A DNA stretch of 64,000 nucleotides from Primorskyibacter sedentarius (GCF_004342065.1 NZ_SLZU01000019.1:1-64000); one strand, 5' to 3'. Shown: positions 36,195 to 45,587, counted from the stretch's first letter. The notes: generated by a model not told the origin, from the sequence alone. Made by a program: numbers and translations.

Positions 36195-37076
36195 CTATTT
36201 CACCGCACCAGAGGTCAGGCCGCGGACAATGAAACGCTGGGCGAAGAGCAGCAGCAGGAAGGCGGGCAGGATCGACAGCGTCGAGGCCGCGGCCATTTCC
36301 GTGAAGGCAATGGTGTTTTCCTGCGCGTACTTGCCGATACCCAGCGGCACGGTGGCGGTCTGCCGCTGGCTGAGAACCAGCACGACCGGGAATTCATTCC
36401 AGCTGAAGATGAAGGTCAGGATGCCGGTGGCTGCCAGCCCGGGCCGCACGATCGGCAGCACCACGTGCCAGAGAATGCGCGGCACCTTGGCGCCGTCGAT
36501 TTGTGCCGCTTCCACCAGTTCTTTGGGGACGTCGCGCACGAAGACGCCCATCATCCACAGCGCCATCGGCAGGTGCAGCGTCGTGTGAGCAAGGATGATG
36601 CCGGAATAGGTGTTGTCGAGGCCCACCGAGCGGAACATAGAGTACCACGCCCCCGCCAGCGTGATCGGCGGCACCATATGGAAGATGACCGACCAGCCCA
36701 GCAGCGAATGCAGCACCCAGCCCGGCCATTGCAGGCGATAGAGCGAGAAGGCCGCCAGCGTCGCGATCACCAGCACTAGGAAGGTGCTGACCGCGCCAAT
36801 CACCATGGAATTGCCGAAGTTGCGAAGAAAATCCGAGGTCTTGTCGAAGATGACGTTGATGAAACCATCGAGATTTGGCTCGAACAGGATATGTCCCATC
36901 AACAGGTCGATCTGGGTCTTGAAGGCCGCCGAGACGATCCAGAAGAACGGAAACAGCACGACCAGCGCAAAGCTCATCAGGACAAGGTGCCGGATCACCG
37001 AGACCTGTCCTTCGGACAGGGAGAAACGGCGGCGCGATGCGGCAAGCGGCGCCTGGGTGTCGGCTGCATGGGTCAT
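36195..37076 (-). CDS. Sugar ABC transporter permease (MalG type), importer 2
   Basis: A 293-residue permease with six hydrophobic segments and the EAA loop VEAAQIDGAKVPRILWHVVL (about 196-215). Its start overlaps the stop of the partner permease by four bases. Confidence 0.93.
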   Translation of the reverse strand: MTHAADTQAPLAASRRRFSLSEGQVSVIRHLVLMSFALVVLFPFFWIVSAAFKTQIDLLMGHILFEPNLDGFINVIFDKTSDFLRNFGNSMVIGAVSTFLVLVIATLAAFSLYRLQWPGWVLHSLLGWSVIFHMVPPITLAGAWYSMFRSVGLDNTYSGIILAHTTLHLPMALWMMGVFVRDVPKELVEAAQIDGAKVPRILWHVVLPIVRPGLAATGILTFIFSWNEFPVVLVLSQRQTATVPLGIGKYAQENTIAFTEMAAASTLSILPAFLLLLFAQRFIVRGLTSGAVK

Positions 37077-37948
37077 GCCTTGGCTCCTTTGCCGGCGGTG
37101 GCGCGGGTGGCGGCAATGATGCCGGCGGCGATCACCGCGATCACCGCGATGGACATGGCGGCGCCATAGCCGGTCTGGTCTTCGGTGAAGAAGCGGCGGT
37201 AGATGGTGAAGCTGATCACTTCGGTCGAGGTGCCCGGCCCACCGCCGGTCAGCAAATAGATCTCGTCGAACACCTTGAAGGCGAGGATCATGCGGAAGAC
37301 GAAGGTCACTGCGATGGTGGGCAGCATCAGCGGCAGAGTGATGTGGCGCAGCTGTTGCCAGCGGGTGGCGCCGTCGATTTTCGCGGCCTCGAAGATGTCA
37401 TCCGGCAGGCTCTCAAGCCCGGCCAGCAGCAGCAGGAAACAGAACGGGGTCCAGTGCCAGACGTCGACGATAATGACGGACAACAGGGCCAGGTCGGGAT
37501 CTCCGAGCCAGTCCTGCGGGGCGAGGCCAAGCCAGAGCAGCAGGCTGTTCAACACCCCGAAATCATAGGAATACATCAGTTTCCAGATCGCGCCGATGAT
37601 GATGCCGGGCACGAGGATCGGCAGGATGAATACCGTCCGGTAAAACACCCGCCCGCGCACGACACGCGTGGTCAGCAGCGCGAGGATGAACCCGATCAGC
37701 ATCTGCAGCGCCACCGCGACGACCGCAAAGATCAGCGTGTTCAGCGCGCCCGCCCGGAGCAGGTTGTCTTGCGGTAGCCGGGCGTAATTGGCCAGCCCGA
37801 CCCACTCCCAGACGGCCTCACGATTGACCCATTCGACGTCGTGGAAGCTGAGCGCGAGAAGCTTGAGCAACGGCAGGATGGTCAAAAGTGCAAAGAGGAC
37901 AAGCGCGGGCCAGAGTGTGGCGTGTCGCCAGAAGGTATCGGATTTCAT
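37073..37948 (-). CDS. Sugar ABC transporter permease (MalF type), importer 2
   Basis: A permease of about 291 residues. Start chosen at 37948 (MKSDTFWRHATLWPAL), just before the first membrane helix; the ORF to 38035 crosses the hairpin and binding-protein stop. EAA loop FEAAKIDGATRWQQLRHITL (about 205-224). Confidence 0.9.
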   Translation of the reverse strand: MKSDTFWRHATLWPALVLFALLTILPLLKLLALSFHDVEWVNREAVWEWVGLANYARLPQDNLLRAGALNTLIFAVVAVALQMLIGFILALLTTRVVRGRVFYRTVFILPILVPGIIIGAIWKLMYSYDFGVLNSLLLWLGLAPQDWLGDPDLALLSVIIVDVWHWTPFCFLLLLAGLESLPDDIFEAAKIDGATRWQQLRHITLPLMLPTIAVTFVFRMILAFKVFDEIYLLTGGGPGTSTEVISFTIYRRFFTEDQTGYGAAMSIAVIAVIAAGIIAATRATAGKGAKA

Positions 37949-37966
37949 GGGGGGCTCCGTTGATTT

Positions 37967-37996
37967 TGGTGGCCGCAAGCTGCCCTGCGACCACCA
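37967..37996 (-). terminator. Stem-loop between solute-binding protein and permease genes, importer 2
   Basis: TGGTGGCCGCA (37967-37977) and TGCGACCACCA (37986-37996) form an 11-bp stem with one mismatch and an eight-base loop, just after the binding-protein stop. No U-run follows. Confidence 0.6.
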
Positions 37997-38003
37997 GGGG
38001 AGG

Positions 38004-39344
38004 TTACTGGAGCGGGTCGAGCATGGGCGCGTCATAGCCCGCGTCCGAGAGCACCTTGGCGATCTCCTCGGCGGCCATGTTCAACGCCTCTTTCAGCTCA
38101 AGCTCCCCGCCGATGGCCTGGTTGAGGCGCAGTTCGGTCACGGCCAGCACCTGGCTTGCCTCGGGGATGGTAAAGGTCAGTTGCGCGGTGGGGATAGAGG
38201 CCGCCAGCGCACGCATGTAGCGATAAGGCTCTTCGTCGGCCATGTCCGAGGTCATCACGGCCTTGCTCACCGGGGGCGATCCCGCCTCGGCATAGGCGTG
38301 TTGTGCCTCGTCCGTCTGGAACCAAGTCAAGAAGGCCAGTGCCGCCTGCTTGTTCTCGTCCGAGACGTTCCTGGGAATGCCCGCCAGCCAATGACCCAGG
38401 CCCGGCGCCGGGCCATGTTCCTCGGTGCCCGGCACGACGGCGTAATCGACCTTGCCGACCACTGCCGACTGCTTGGGATCGTCGAACTGTGCCGGGGCCG
38501 GGACACCCTGGATATGGCCTGCGCGGCCCGTGGCCATGTTCTGGATCACGTTGGTCTGCGTCTGACCGGCGGTCGAGGGGTGGCCGACATCGTTTGCAAG
38601 CTTCAGGTAGGTCTCCATCCCGGCCAGCGTTTCGGGGCTGTTGATCGTGACCGTGTAATCGCCGCCCTTCTGATCGGCGATGACGCCGCCGCCGTGACTG
38701 AGGATATAGGGGAAGACGTCGAAGGTGACGTCGAAGGCGCCGCGCTGACCGCGCTGGGAAATGCCGTACATCCGCGGCGGATTGTGCATGACCTTGGCGT
38801 TTTCATAAAGCTGGTCCCAGGTGGTCGGCACCTCCAGCCCGTGCTCCTCGTAAAGGTCCGAGCGATAGTGTAGGAGCGGCAGGAACGGGTTAACCGGCAC
38901 GCTGACAAGCTGGCCGTCCCCGTCGCAGGTGATGGTCTTTGCGGTCGCGTCCCAGCAGACGCTGTCGTCGAAGGTGAAGATGTCTTCGCTCAGCGCGAAA
39001 TCCGCGTCGATCCCGGTCAGCGGCTGCATGAAGCCGCCGGTGTAGAATTCGACGAAAAAGCCCGCGTTCATGATCAGGATGTCGAACGGGCTTTCACCCG
39101 CACGCACCGCCGTGCGCTGCTTTTCGAGGCTGCCGGCAAAGGGATTGACGTCGAGGTTGACCGTGTTGCCGGTGTCCTCCTCGTATTTCTCGACCACCGC
39201 CTGGAAGCCGGGAAACCAGGGCGACTGGTTGATGACGATGGTGATCGGCACCTCAGCGGCCGTGGCCAGCGACGCGCAGAGCGCCAGCGCACTGGCCGCA
39301 AGGCCGGTGCGAAGGGGTTTCGTCTGTCGGGTGAAAAAAGCCAT
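38004..39344 (-). CDS. Sugar ABC transporter solute-binding protein, importer 2
   Basis: Family 1 binding protein of 446 residues. The ATG at 39342-39344 has a GGGAGGT site and starts MAFFTRQTKPLRTG, a signal peptide cleaved near ATAAEV. Mature landmarks are VVEKYEEDTGNTVNLDVNPF and PFDILIMNAGF. It heads the second importer/sulfatase operon. No copy of the GGTTTATCGATAAACC operator is seen upstream, so it is probably under different control, perhaps the LysR protein 120 bases upstream on the same strand. Confidence 0.92.
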   Translation of the reverse strand: MAFFTRQTKPLRTGLAASALALCASLATAAEVPITIVINQSPWFPGFQAVVEKYEEDTGNTVNLDVNPFAGSLEKQRTAVRAGESPFDILIMNAGFFVEFYTGGFMQPLTGIDADFALSEDIFTFDDSVCWDATAKTITCDGDGQLVSVPVNPFLPLLHYRSDLYEEHGLEVPTTWDQLYENAKVMHNPPRMYGISQRGQRGAFDVTFDVFPYILSHGGGVIADQKGGDYTVTINSPETLAGMETYLKLANDVGHPSTAGQTQTNVIQNMATGRAGHIQGVPAPAQFDDPKQSAVVGKVDYAVVPGTEEHGPAPGLGHWLAGIPRNVSDENKQAALAFLTWFQTDEAQHAYAEAGSPPVSKAVMTSDMADEEPYRYMRALAASIPTAQLTFTIPEASQVLAVTELRLNQAIGGELELKEALNMAAEEIAKVLSDAGYDAPMLDPLQ

Positions 39345-39464
39345 GTGACCTCCCATGAGTGGCGTTTGCGATACCTCCCGCATCGCTTGCCAACCGGTGT
39401 ACCGCAGGCACATGGCATTCCTGAAATGAAAAGAATTGGCCTCCCTATAGCCGCTGGCTATGGC

Positions 39465-40385
39465 TTAGTTGTAGGGATCGGCGGTGCATTCCTCGATCAG
39501 CGCGTCGGCTATGACCCGCGCCGCCGGGGTCAGAAGCCCCGGACTGCGAAAGATCAAACCGGCTTGCCGATTAGTCACCAGCTCCGGCACGTCGATCTCG
39601 ACCAGCTTGGCTCCCTCCGGCGTCAGCAGCTGCGAGCGGGTGGTGTAGATCAGCGTGTCGGTCAGGCTGGCGTGGGTCAGCAAAAATGTCAGCGACGTCG
39701 ACACCACATTGGCCTGCGGTGGCGAATGTCCAAGGCTGATGGCCCGACCGTCAAGCTTGCGCCGCGCCAGCGTGTCGCCCGGCGGCAGCGCCCAGGCCAG
39801 CGCCAAGGCCTCCAGAGTCGGCACGGACCTGCGTCCCGCCAACGGGTGGTTTGCCCGCCCCACGACGATCAGATCGTCCGAGGTCAGCAGGCGAAACTCC
39901 AGGTTTCCGCTCTCACCCTCCAACGGCCGCTCGGCCACCACGAAGTCAAGCGCCCCCTTGGCCAGCCGCACCAGCAGGGATTCGTCGAACCCAGTATGGA
40001 CTTCGATCATCATGTCGGGTCGCTGTACGGTGATCCGGCTGATCGCTTCGGGCAGCATCCGCCGCACCCACGAGGGGCCAGCCCCGATATGTACATGCCC
40101 GCCCTGCCCGGTTTGCAATTGCGCCATCTCGGCCGCCGCATCACTGACTTGCGCCACCACCACCGCCGCATGTTCTGCCAGTCGCGCACCGATCGGCGTC
40201 AGGGAAATTCCGTGCGCATGTCGCTCCAGCAGGGGCGTGCCCACCTGATCTTCCAACAGCTTGAGCGCTTTGGACAGGGTAGGTTGCGCCACATTGAGTT
40301 CCGCAGCCGCGCGCGTGATATTACCGGTCTGCGCGGTACGGTGGAAATAGCCCAACAGGCGAAGATCGAAAATACCGCGGTTCAA
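39465..40385 (-). CDS. LysR-family transcriptional regulator
   Basis: A 306-residue regulator with the LysR helix-turn-helix at about 8-60 (GNITRAAAELNVAQPTLSKA) and a substrate-binding domain similar to GbpR/CbbR-type members (GHVHIGAGPSWVRRMLPEAI). It precedes importer 2 on the same strand rather than divergently. The adjoining importer operon is its likely target, by position only. Confidence 0.92.
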   Translation of the reverse strand: MNRGIFDLRLLGYFHRTAQTGNITRAAAELNVAQPTLSKALKLLEDQVGTPLLERHAHGISLTPIGARLAEHAAVVVAQVSDAAAEMAQLQTGQGGHVHIGAGPSWVRRMLPEAISRITVQRPDMMIEVHTGFDESLLVRLAKGALDFVVAERPLEGESGNLEFRLLTSDDLIVVGRANHPLAGRRSVPTLEALALAWALPPGDTLARRKLDGRAISLGHSPPQANVVSTSLTFLLTHASLTDTLIYTTRSQLLTPEGAKLVEIDVPELVTNRQAGLIFRSPGLLTPAARVIADALIEECTADPYN

Positions 40386-41432
40386 GTCTTCGTTCCCACA
40401 AAGGTGTCAGGTCTGGATCTGAAGGTAGATTAGGTGGCCCAATCGGCAGCGTATAGAGCTAACTCAAAGACATTCCGGAACCGACATCGACCGCACGGGT
40501 GATCAAAGTGTTCATGAACGGAGTTCTGTTCGGACGAATTAAATCATTGTTCGTTTGGCCCCTCAGCTAAAAGGAGCTAGAATGTAATTCTCCATATCCG
40601 AAATCTCCCCAAACCGGTTCTTCCTCTAGCTGTGTGGTGGAAGAGCAGCAATCTGGCACTGAGAAGTTCCGGATCTGGACGACCGTACATCGCGCGATTG
40701 AGGGTCTGCAATTGGTTGACCTGTCCTTCGACCTGGCCGTTGTCTCAAGGTAGTTCGATGTAGGGACGTCCGGACGGCGCCACCCAGGCCTCCGCCGTGC
40801 AACGCCAGACGCTCCCGGGCAAAGGGTTGGGAACATTCGTTGGGCTTAATACAGGATGGAGATGTGTGTGCGCGGGCCCCGGCAAGAACGCCACACCTAA
40901 GGGGATTCGCACTGCGCTGAAGTGACTCAAGGCGGCGACCCAAGTAGGGTCTCAAAGTCGTCGCGTGTATATAACATGCCTCAAGGCATGCTTGTCGCGG
41001 CGGTTTTTGCGCCAATTTTAGTTACCAACCGCCCCGCTCTTTTGCGCCCATATATGTCCAATAAGTTTGCATTATCGGGCATGCATGGATGCCCATCTCC
41101 CCGCTGAGCTGTCGCTTTAGATTCATGGGCGGACTCAACCGAAATCAGCCCTCTCGCCCTCGAAGTTTCCATTCCATCGCTGGACTGGGTTCTTGCTCAA
41201 TCTCTGGACACGGTCACTCCCAGGGAAAATAGCGAACACCAACAACACCTCATAATTGGCGAATTTTCGATGTCGGAAAGCTGCAATTCGCATGTTTCTC
41301 GCACGCCTTGAATAACTGATCGGGGCGCATGAGACTGAACATACCGGCGGGAATGAAACCAGAGCACTAGAACCTTGACCGCGCACCCGCCTTACCTACA
41401 TTGTAAGACACTCGCATCTACACAACAAAATC
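40386..41432. other. Gene-poor IS debris before the toxin-antitoxin genes
   Basis: About 1 kb with no convincing gene apart from the ISL3 remnant at 40627-40741. Base composition becomes lower in GC than the flanking islands. The promoter region of the first antitoxin lies at the right end, with CTTAC (41391-41395) and GTAAG (41403-41407) as a possible operator over a TTGACC/TACATT promoter (41375-41402). Confidence 0.5.
40627..40741 (-). pseudogene. ISL3-family transposase C-terminal remnant
   Basis: The minus strand reads NGQVEGQVNQLQTLNRAMYG followed by RPDPELLSARLLLFHH. The NGxxEGQxNxLKxLKRxMYGR pattern is the conserved C-terminal end of ISL3 transposases. The rest of the gene is absent or too decayed to follow. 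Confidence 0.75.
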
Positions 41433-41705
41433 ATGAGCATCATGGCAACGACATCCTTCACCACCCGCATCGACAGCGAGCTCAAGATGCAGCTCGACCG
41501 TATCGCTCGGTTTGAGGACCGATCGGCGTCATACGTGGCCAATCAGGCAATCAGGGCTTATGTAGAAGAGCGCCTCGCAACTCGGAATCTCATTGAAACC
41601 GGACTCGCCCTTGTCGAACAGGGGGCCCCCACTCTGGCGCCGAATGCCGTCCATGACTGGCTGAAAGCGGATGACGACCGCCCCTTTCCGAAACACGACA
41701 GATAG
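41433..41705 (+). CDS. Ribbon-helix-helix antitoxin (CopG/ParD-like)
   Basis: A 90-residue protein with an N-terminal ribbon-helix-helix (SFTTRIDSELKMQLDRIARF, DRSASYVANQAIRAYVEE), the DNA-binding fold of ParD/RelB-type antitoxins. The C-terminal tail, which would wrap the toxin, is proline- and acid-rich. A start nine bases later (MATTSF) is equally plausible. Two bases separate it from the toxin gene. It likely represses its own promoter through the inverted repeat at 41391-41407. Confidence 0.88.
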   Translation: MSIMATTSFTTRIDSELKMQLDRIARFEDRSASYVANQAIRAYVEERLATRNLIETGLALVEQGAPTLAPNAVHDWLKADDDRPFPKHDR

Positions 41706-41707
41706 GA

Positions 41708-42052
41708 ATGGAAGTTCGCTATCTTGAAACCGCCGAACCTGGGCTGCGCTGGTTTCGGGCCTATTACCGACAGAACCCGCAGCTTGACCTGTCAAAAGCC
41801 ATCAACGCCTTGATCCGTTCGGAAGCCATTCTCGCTGAGTATCCCATGTCTGGCGCAAGCTACGAGGACTTCACCACCGTTCGCGAATTCAAGGTTCAGG
41901 GGACCGCCTTTTCACTGCTCTATACAGTGGCACAGGACGCTGTCTGGATCATCGACTTGCGTGATCAACGGGGGCAACGCAGCGCTGAGGCCCTGAGATT
42001 GTACGTGCGTGAACTGCGCGGCCGCTATGGCATCGACGACAACGCCCAATGA
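41708..42052 (+). CDS. ParE/RelE-superfamily toxin
   Basis: A 114-residue toxin of the RelE/ParE fold (VRYLETAEPGLRWFRAYY, then TVREFKVQGTAFSLLYTV and the late VWIIDLRDQRGQRS). ParE-type members poison DNA gyrase, RelE-type members cut mRNA; which applies cannot be told. Together with the antitoxin it would stabilise the plasmid. Confidence 0.85.
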   Translation: MEVRYLETAEPGLRWFRAYYRQNPQLDLSKAINALIRSEAILAEYPMSGASYEDFTTVREFKVQGTAFSLLYTVAQDAVWIIDLRDQRGQRSAEALRLYVRELRGRYGIDDNAQ

Positions 42053-42258
42053 GCGCACGCATCTGATCATCGACCTTCCCGATCCACAGGGTGCCACTTC
42101 GACCGAGCAAACAAGTCCGATTGCCCTGCCCACTCGATTGGCCTGCTCTGGCACGCTGGATCGGCTCCAAGACGACACCAGGAAGGCAACACGCTGGTGA
42201 CCCCGGTGGCCGTTTCCGCGTGGATCTCAACATGGATGCGGACACTAAGCCCCCTGCC

Positions 42259-42612
42259 CTACTTGAAAGAAGCGGACAACAACCGTGCCATCATGTGGCG
42301 GATGTGATCCTGAGATCCAAAGAACACCGCCAAAACCTGGACGACTTCTCGATCCTCCTGAGCAACGAACCAGAAGACGGCTTTGTCGTGCCTGACAAAT
42401 CTGATGCCTGGAAGAATGTCTGGACGCAGCGTTCCCTGAAACGGTATTTTCGCAAGGTCTATTGCCGAAGACTGAATATCAACGATACGCCGCTCGGCGC
42501 GATCAAACGCGGTCTCAGCGTCGTCACCGAACTCTTGGTAGGAATGCAAAAGGTGGTCAAAAATCAGTTCGAAATCTTGCTCTGCCGCTGCAGCGAATTC
42601 AACTGTCCACAC
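42259..42612 (-). CDS. parE: ParE-type toxin
   Basis: A 117-residue toxin with the ParE layout: VEFAAAAEQDFELIFDHL at the start, the central LAKIPFQGTLRPDILPGIRF and the late VLAVFFGSQDH strand. It overlaps the antitoxin gene by 14 bases and points toward the first toxin gene, so the two toxin-antitoxin pairs are tail to tail. Confidence 0.88.
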   Translation of the reverse strand: MWTVEFAAAAEQDFELIFDHLLHSYQEFGDDAETAFDRAERRIVDIQSSAIDLAKIPFQGTLRPDILPGIRFVRHDKAVFWFVAQEDREVVQVLAVFFGSQDHIRHMMARLLSASFK

Positions 42613-42874
42613 GCGCGTTTCGCCGTTTCTTGTCCATCATCGCCGCAACACGATCGTCCATCTCTGTTGCAGGTACAAAGTCACCCTGCAACCGGGCTTG
42701 CAGCAGTGCTTTCAGGGCAGCAGTCTCGACTTCTTCGGCTTCCGTTTTTTGACGCAAGAGATCGAGGCCATTCTGGATCACCGCGCTGACACTCGAAAAC
42801 CGGCCCTGTTCAACCAAACCGCGCGCAAAAGCGTCCTGTTGGTCAGACAATGAAATCGAAGATTTTACACTCAT
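42599..42874 (-). CDS. parD: ParD-type antitoxin
   Basis: A 91-residue antitoxin with a ribbon-helix-helix N-terminus (SSISLSDQQDAFARGLVEQG, FSSVSAVIQNGLDLLRQK) typical of ParD. The start has GGAG five to ten bases upstream. First gene of the second pair. Confidence 0.88.
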   Translation of the reverse strand: MSVKSSISLSDQQDAFARGLVEQGRFSSVSAVIQNGLDLLRQKTEAEEVETAALKALLQARLQGDFVPATEMDDRVAAMMDKKRRNARVDS

Positions 42875-43356
42875 GACGTCACTCCTTTATGCCAAAAGGT
42901 AACACTGAGTAGCACCCTATTCAAGTTGAGACTACCATCACGCCGTCATCGCTCTGTGACGCTCAAAGAAACTGCGGTTCAGGTGCAACTCCCCTGCCCC
43001 GGCCTTTTCCACCATGCCTCGCAGTCATTCACCCGGTGACGTTACTTCGAAAAAAGTCGAACAAGAATATTTCCAGAAGCGAGCTGGATAAGCCTCCTAC
43101 GAAATGTCACGTCGCCACTACCGCCGATGCGAGCGGTTCTAGGAGAACCTAACCTATCAGGCGGAGTTATGAAGGGCCGTTCCCAAATGCCGACAACGGA
43201 GTGAGACGGCGTGGGAGATCATTGCAGGAGTGCAGGATCGCCTAGCAGCAACTGAGCAATTCACTTTCCAAGTCCTCAGCTTGAAACTTCGAGTCGGCCA
43301 CCTGGTAATTTAGACCAAGCTAGCCTCTGCGCGGCGCGCACGCCGTCAGGGTCTGC

Positions 43357-43521
43357 TCATGAAGGTGAACACGCTTCTCGAAAGGCGCGCCGGATCTCGG
43401 CCTCTCCACTAGCAGTGACGAGCTCGCCGGTTACAGCTCGGACCGATCCCTCAAGCAGCCCCTTTCGAATCTTGGAAAATCGCGCGTCTTCCTGCTCCTG
43501 CAGCCTAAGTCTCGCGCGCAT
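43357..43521 (-). pseudogene. Possible antitoxin relic
   Basis: A 54-residue frame reading MRARLRLQEQEDARFSKIRK then GLLEGSVRAVTGELV. The Glu/Asp-rich helix RLQEQEDARF-KIRKGL resembles the C-terminal half of ParD-type antitoxins, and the DNA-binding N-terminus is absent, with a stop directly upstream. I infer a decayed third toxin-antitoxin locus. It may be chance. Confidence 0.3.
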
Positions 43522-43818
43522 CGCTTCGTTCGTGTTCTGTTAGCGCACGCAGCCCACCAAAGCCTGAACCAATTAGTTTTGATTGTAAGACAGAATGGCA
43601 CAGCGTTTCACCATGCGTCCTGTTTGCTTTGCGGCCAAACATACCTAAGAACTTTGTGGATCAAAATTTCATGCACTTGGCCAAGCGCTATGCCATCGCG
43701 GGTAACGGACCGATGAGGACTCCGTTGCGGCTTTGACAGCCAGCGAAAGCGGCACCGGCATAAACTGCTTTTCGAGTTGGGCTGGACGAAAGAAGGGTCC
43801 TAGAAACAGGCCTTGGTT

Positions 43819-44160
43819 TCATTCGCTAGCCGTGTAATAGCAAAAAACTTGGCGGGGGTCTCTTTGTTGTGCTTCCTCCCTGAAAGCTGGCAAGAAATTC
43901 GCGATGAGTGCAACGAGCGCGCGTACAGTATGATGCAGGTTTCCGTACAAATGCGACTGTGTCACCCCAAGGGACGACAGATCAAAGCGACGGTCTGAGG
44001 TTGAATCATCAAATGCTGTCTCAGTTCCAACGGCAGCCAAGATTTGCTGATCACAAGCATTCTGGAGGGTAACCCCACCGATGTGAAAATTCGGCTTCTT
44101 TAGGGGCTTTGGTTGCGGGAGCGTTTCTGTGGCGATGATTATAAGCCACTCTTCGAACAT
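43819..44160 (-). CDS. Uncharacterised ORF downstream of repC
   Basis: A 113-residue frame on the same strand as repABC. It continues 51 bases upstream without a stop (reading VEDRGIELFHNERQVK), and its N-terminal half looks protein-like, but no ribosome site stands out and I recognise no family. It lies just beyond the putative parS repeats. A decayed gene is equally possible. Confidence 0.3.
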   Translation of the reverse strand: MFEEWLIIIATETLPQPKPLKKPNFHIGGVTLQNACDQQILAAVGTETAFDDSTSDRRFDLSSLGVTQSHLYGNLHHTVRALVALIANFLPAFREEAQQRDPRQVFCYYTASE

Positions 44161-44222
44161 CTTGACCTGCCGCTCGTTGTGAAAAAGCTCAATTCCTCGA
44201 TCCTCGACGAGCTAGAAAATCT

Positions 44223-44297
44223 GACTTAACAGCTGTTAAGTCAATAATTCTAAACTGGTGAAAGGTCCTCAACGCCATAGACTTAACAGCTGTTAAG
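44223..44297. promoter_or_regulatory. Candidate parS: two copies of CTTAACAGCTGTTAAG
   Basis: A perfect 20-bp palindrome, GACTTAACAGCTGTTAAGTC (44223-44242), is followed 57 bp on by a second copy of its 16-bp core (44282-44297), which overlaps the repC stop codon. RepB-binding partition sites of repABC plasmids are 14-16 bp palindromes, in several plasmids located downstream of repC. The sequence is therefore the best candidate for the plasmid centromere. Confidence 0.78.
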
Positions 44298-45504
44298 CAG
44301 CTTTTCGTCTCCCTACCAAAGCCATGATCATAGGCCCGCAAGAGAACTCTCCCTCAGCTGCTTTCGACGTCAAAGCTCGCAAGTAAGCCCCGGGGCATCT
44401 AATATCAGAAAAACGTTCCAACATTGCGGCCACCACGATTGAAGCCTGTTCGGGCCCCATGCATCGTTGAGCCTCCTCCCATGCAGAAACTCCAATGCCC
44501 ATAGCAGGGCGAACATGGGACGCTGCATCGTATAGTTGGTGCCAGTGGTTAATATCACCCTCATAGTAGGTCTTTAGGGACGGGCAACTAGAGACTACCA
44601 AATGAAGTGGCATCTTTGGCAGATGTCGACGCTCCGGCTCTTCCAAGCTTTTGTCACGGGGTTGCGGGTCGTTACTGAAAGCTATCTCCGTCGCATCGGC
44701 TTTTTCCAAGCTTGGTTCAAGATCAATAGATTCTTTATTTGTATTAGAATGATGGCGCTCATTATCAGCGTCATTGGTGTTCATTTCTTGTGAATCAGGG
44801 CCGTCAAACGCCGTCCGAGCTGCATCGAGGAGCGCCTCAAGCTCCACCCGATATTGCGCCAAATCCTCCAAGGAAAGTTTGCGGCGAAGGGCCCGTGCCG
44901 TCAGAGCTGCGGCGTCTCGCATCCGATCCCAAAGGCCGCGTCCAGGTTGCATCTCATCGCCGAACTCCGCCAGTGCAGCCAGGTCTCGGCGCATGAGGCT
45001 CACGACCTCTCTGAGACGCCGTACGCGATCTTCAGCCACGCGGACAGCCTCTGCTGCGCGCGCTATTTCCTCTGATCGTCTGTAAAGTGAAATGAGATCA
45101 AAGCCAAATGCCACACGGTCGCCGCCGCGCTTGCGCACATAACGCTTCCCATTTGGGCTGTCGCGGCGAGTTAGCAGGCCAGCCTCGACCAGACGGGCAA
45201 GATGGCGCCGCATCGTCGAATTTGGCATGCCGTTGAGGCGCTCACAGATAGCCTTGTTGGAAGGAAAGACAATCATTTCCGCATTCTCGTCCAGCGAGTC
45301 ATTTGGGAAAAAGCTTAGAAGTCCTTGCAAGACGACCAAGTCTCGCGGTGTGATGCCAAATGCGGCCTGTGCTTTGGACAGTTCTCGAAGCAGTTCCCAT
45401 TTGTTGATGGGCTTGCCCGGGAGAGACGTGTCCGGTTTCTTGATCACTTGGAGATGGGCGCGCGAAATCGGCCGCTTAAACGGCGATATAGGTGTGTACT
45501 CCAT
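44293..45504 (-). CDS. repC: Plasmid replication initiator RepC
   Basis: Replication initiator of a repABC plasmid, about 403 residues from the ATG at 45504 (MEYTPISPFKRPIS, the family N-terminus); a GTG 12 bases earlier is also in frame. The N-terminal winged-helix domain is visible (KAICERLNGMPNSTMRRHLARLVEAG region), followed by the typical C-terminal domain ending GPMIMALVGRRKAA. In this family the origin lies inside repC; the AT-rich stretch near 44720-44790 is a good candidate. Translation is expected to be limited by the counter-transcribed RNA encoded upstream on the other strand. Confidence 0.95.
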   Translation of the reverse strand: MEYTPISPFKRPISRAHLQVIKKPDTSLPGKPINKWELLRELSKAQAAFGITPRDLVVLQGLLSFFPNDSLDENAEMIVFPSNKAICERLNGMPNSTMRRHLARLVEAGLLTRRDSPNGKRYVRKRGGDRVAFGFDLISLYRRSEEIARAAEAVRVAEDRVRRLREVVSLMRRDLAALAEFGDEMQPGRGLWDRMRDAAALTARALRRKLSLEDLAQYRVELEALLDAARTAFDGPDSQEMNTNDADNERHHSNTNKESIDLEPSLEKADATEIAFSNDPQPRDKSLEEPERRHLPKMPLHLVVSSCPSLKTYYEGDINHWHQLYDAASHVRPAMGIGVSAWEEAQRCMGPEQASIVVAAMLERFSDIRCPGAYLRALTSKAAEGEFSCGPMIMALVGRRKAA

Positions 45505-45554
45505 GAAAATGTTCACGAAGGCAAAAAATCTACGGCCCGCGAATCGCTTTGCGC

Positions 45555-45582
45555 TTGCGGGGTAGGGGCCAGATCGCTACAT
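45555..45582 (+). promoter_or_regulatory. Putative ctRNA promoter
   Basis: TTGCGG (45555-45560) and CTACAT (45577-45582) are separated by 16 bases, on the strand opposite repABC and upstream of the terminator hairpin. This is a modest match to a sigma70 promoter but is correctly placed. Confidence 0.5.
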
Positions 45583-45587
45583 TCAGA

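Larger units (their letters stand above)
42875..44222. other. Low-coding region between toxin-antitoxin pairs and the partition site
   Basis: About 1.35 kb with no clear intact gene. It holds a possible antitoxin relic (43357-43521) and one uncharacterised ORF (43819-44160), described separately. The remainder shows no repeat, RNA gene or IS end that I can identify. Confidence 0.4.

Noticed and set aside
34932-36779. 615-residue plus-strand ORF, antisense to sulfatase 2 and a permease
   Set aside because: It spans two real genes on the opposite strand and has no recognisable domain.
42053-42258. Possible small gene between the two toxin genes
   Set aside because: Only short frames without similarity; probably the convergent 3' ends with vector-like debris.
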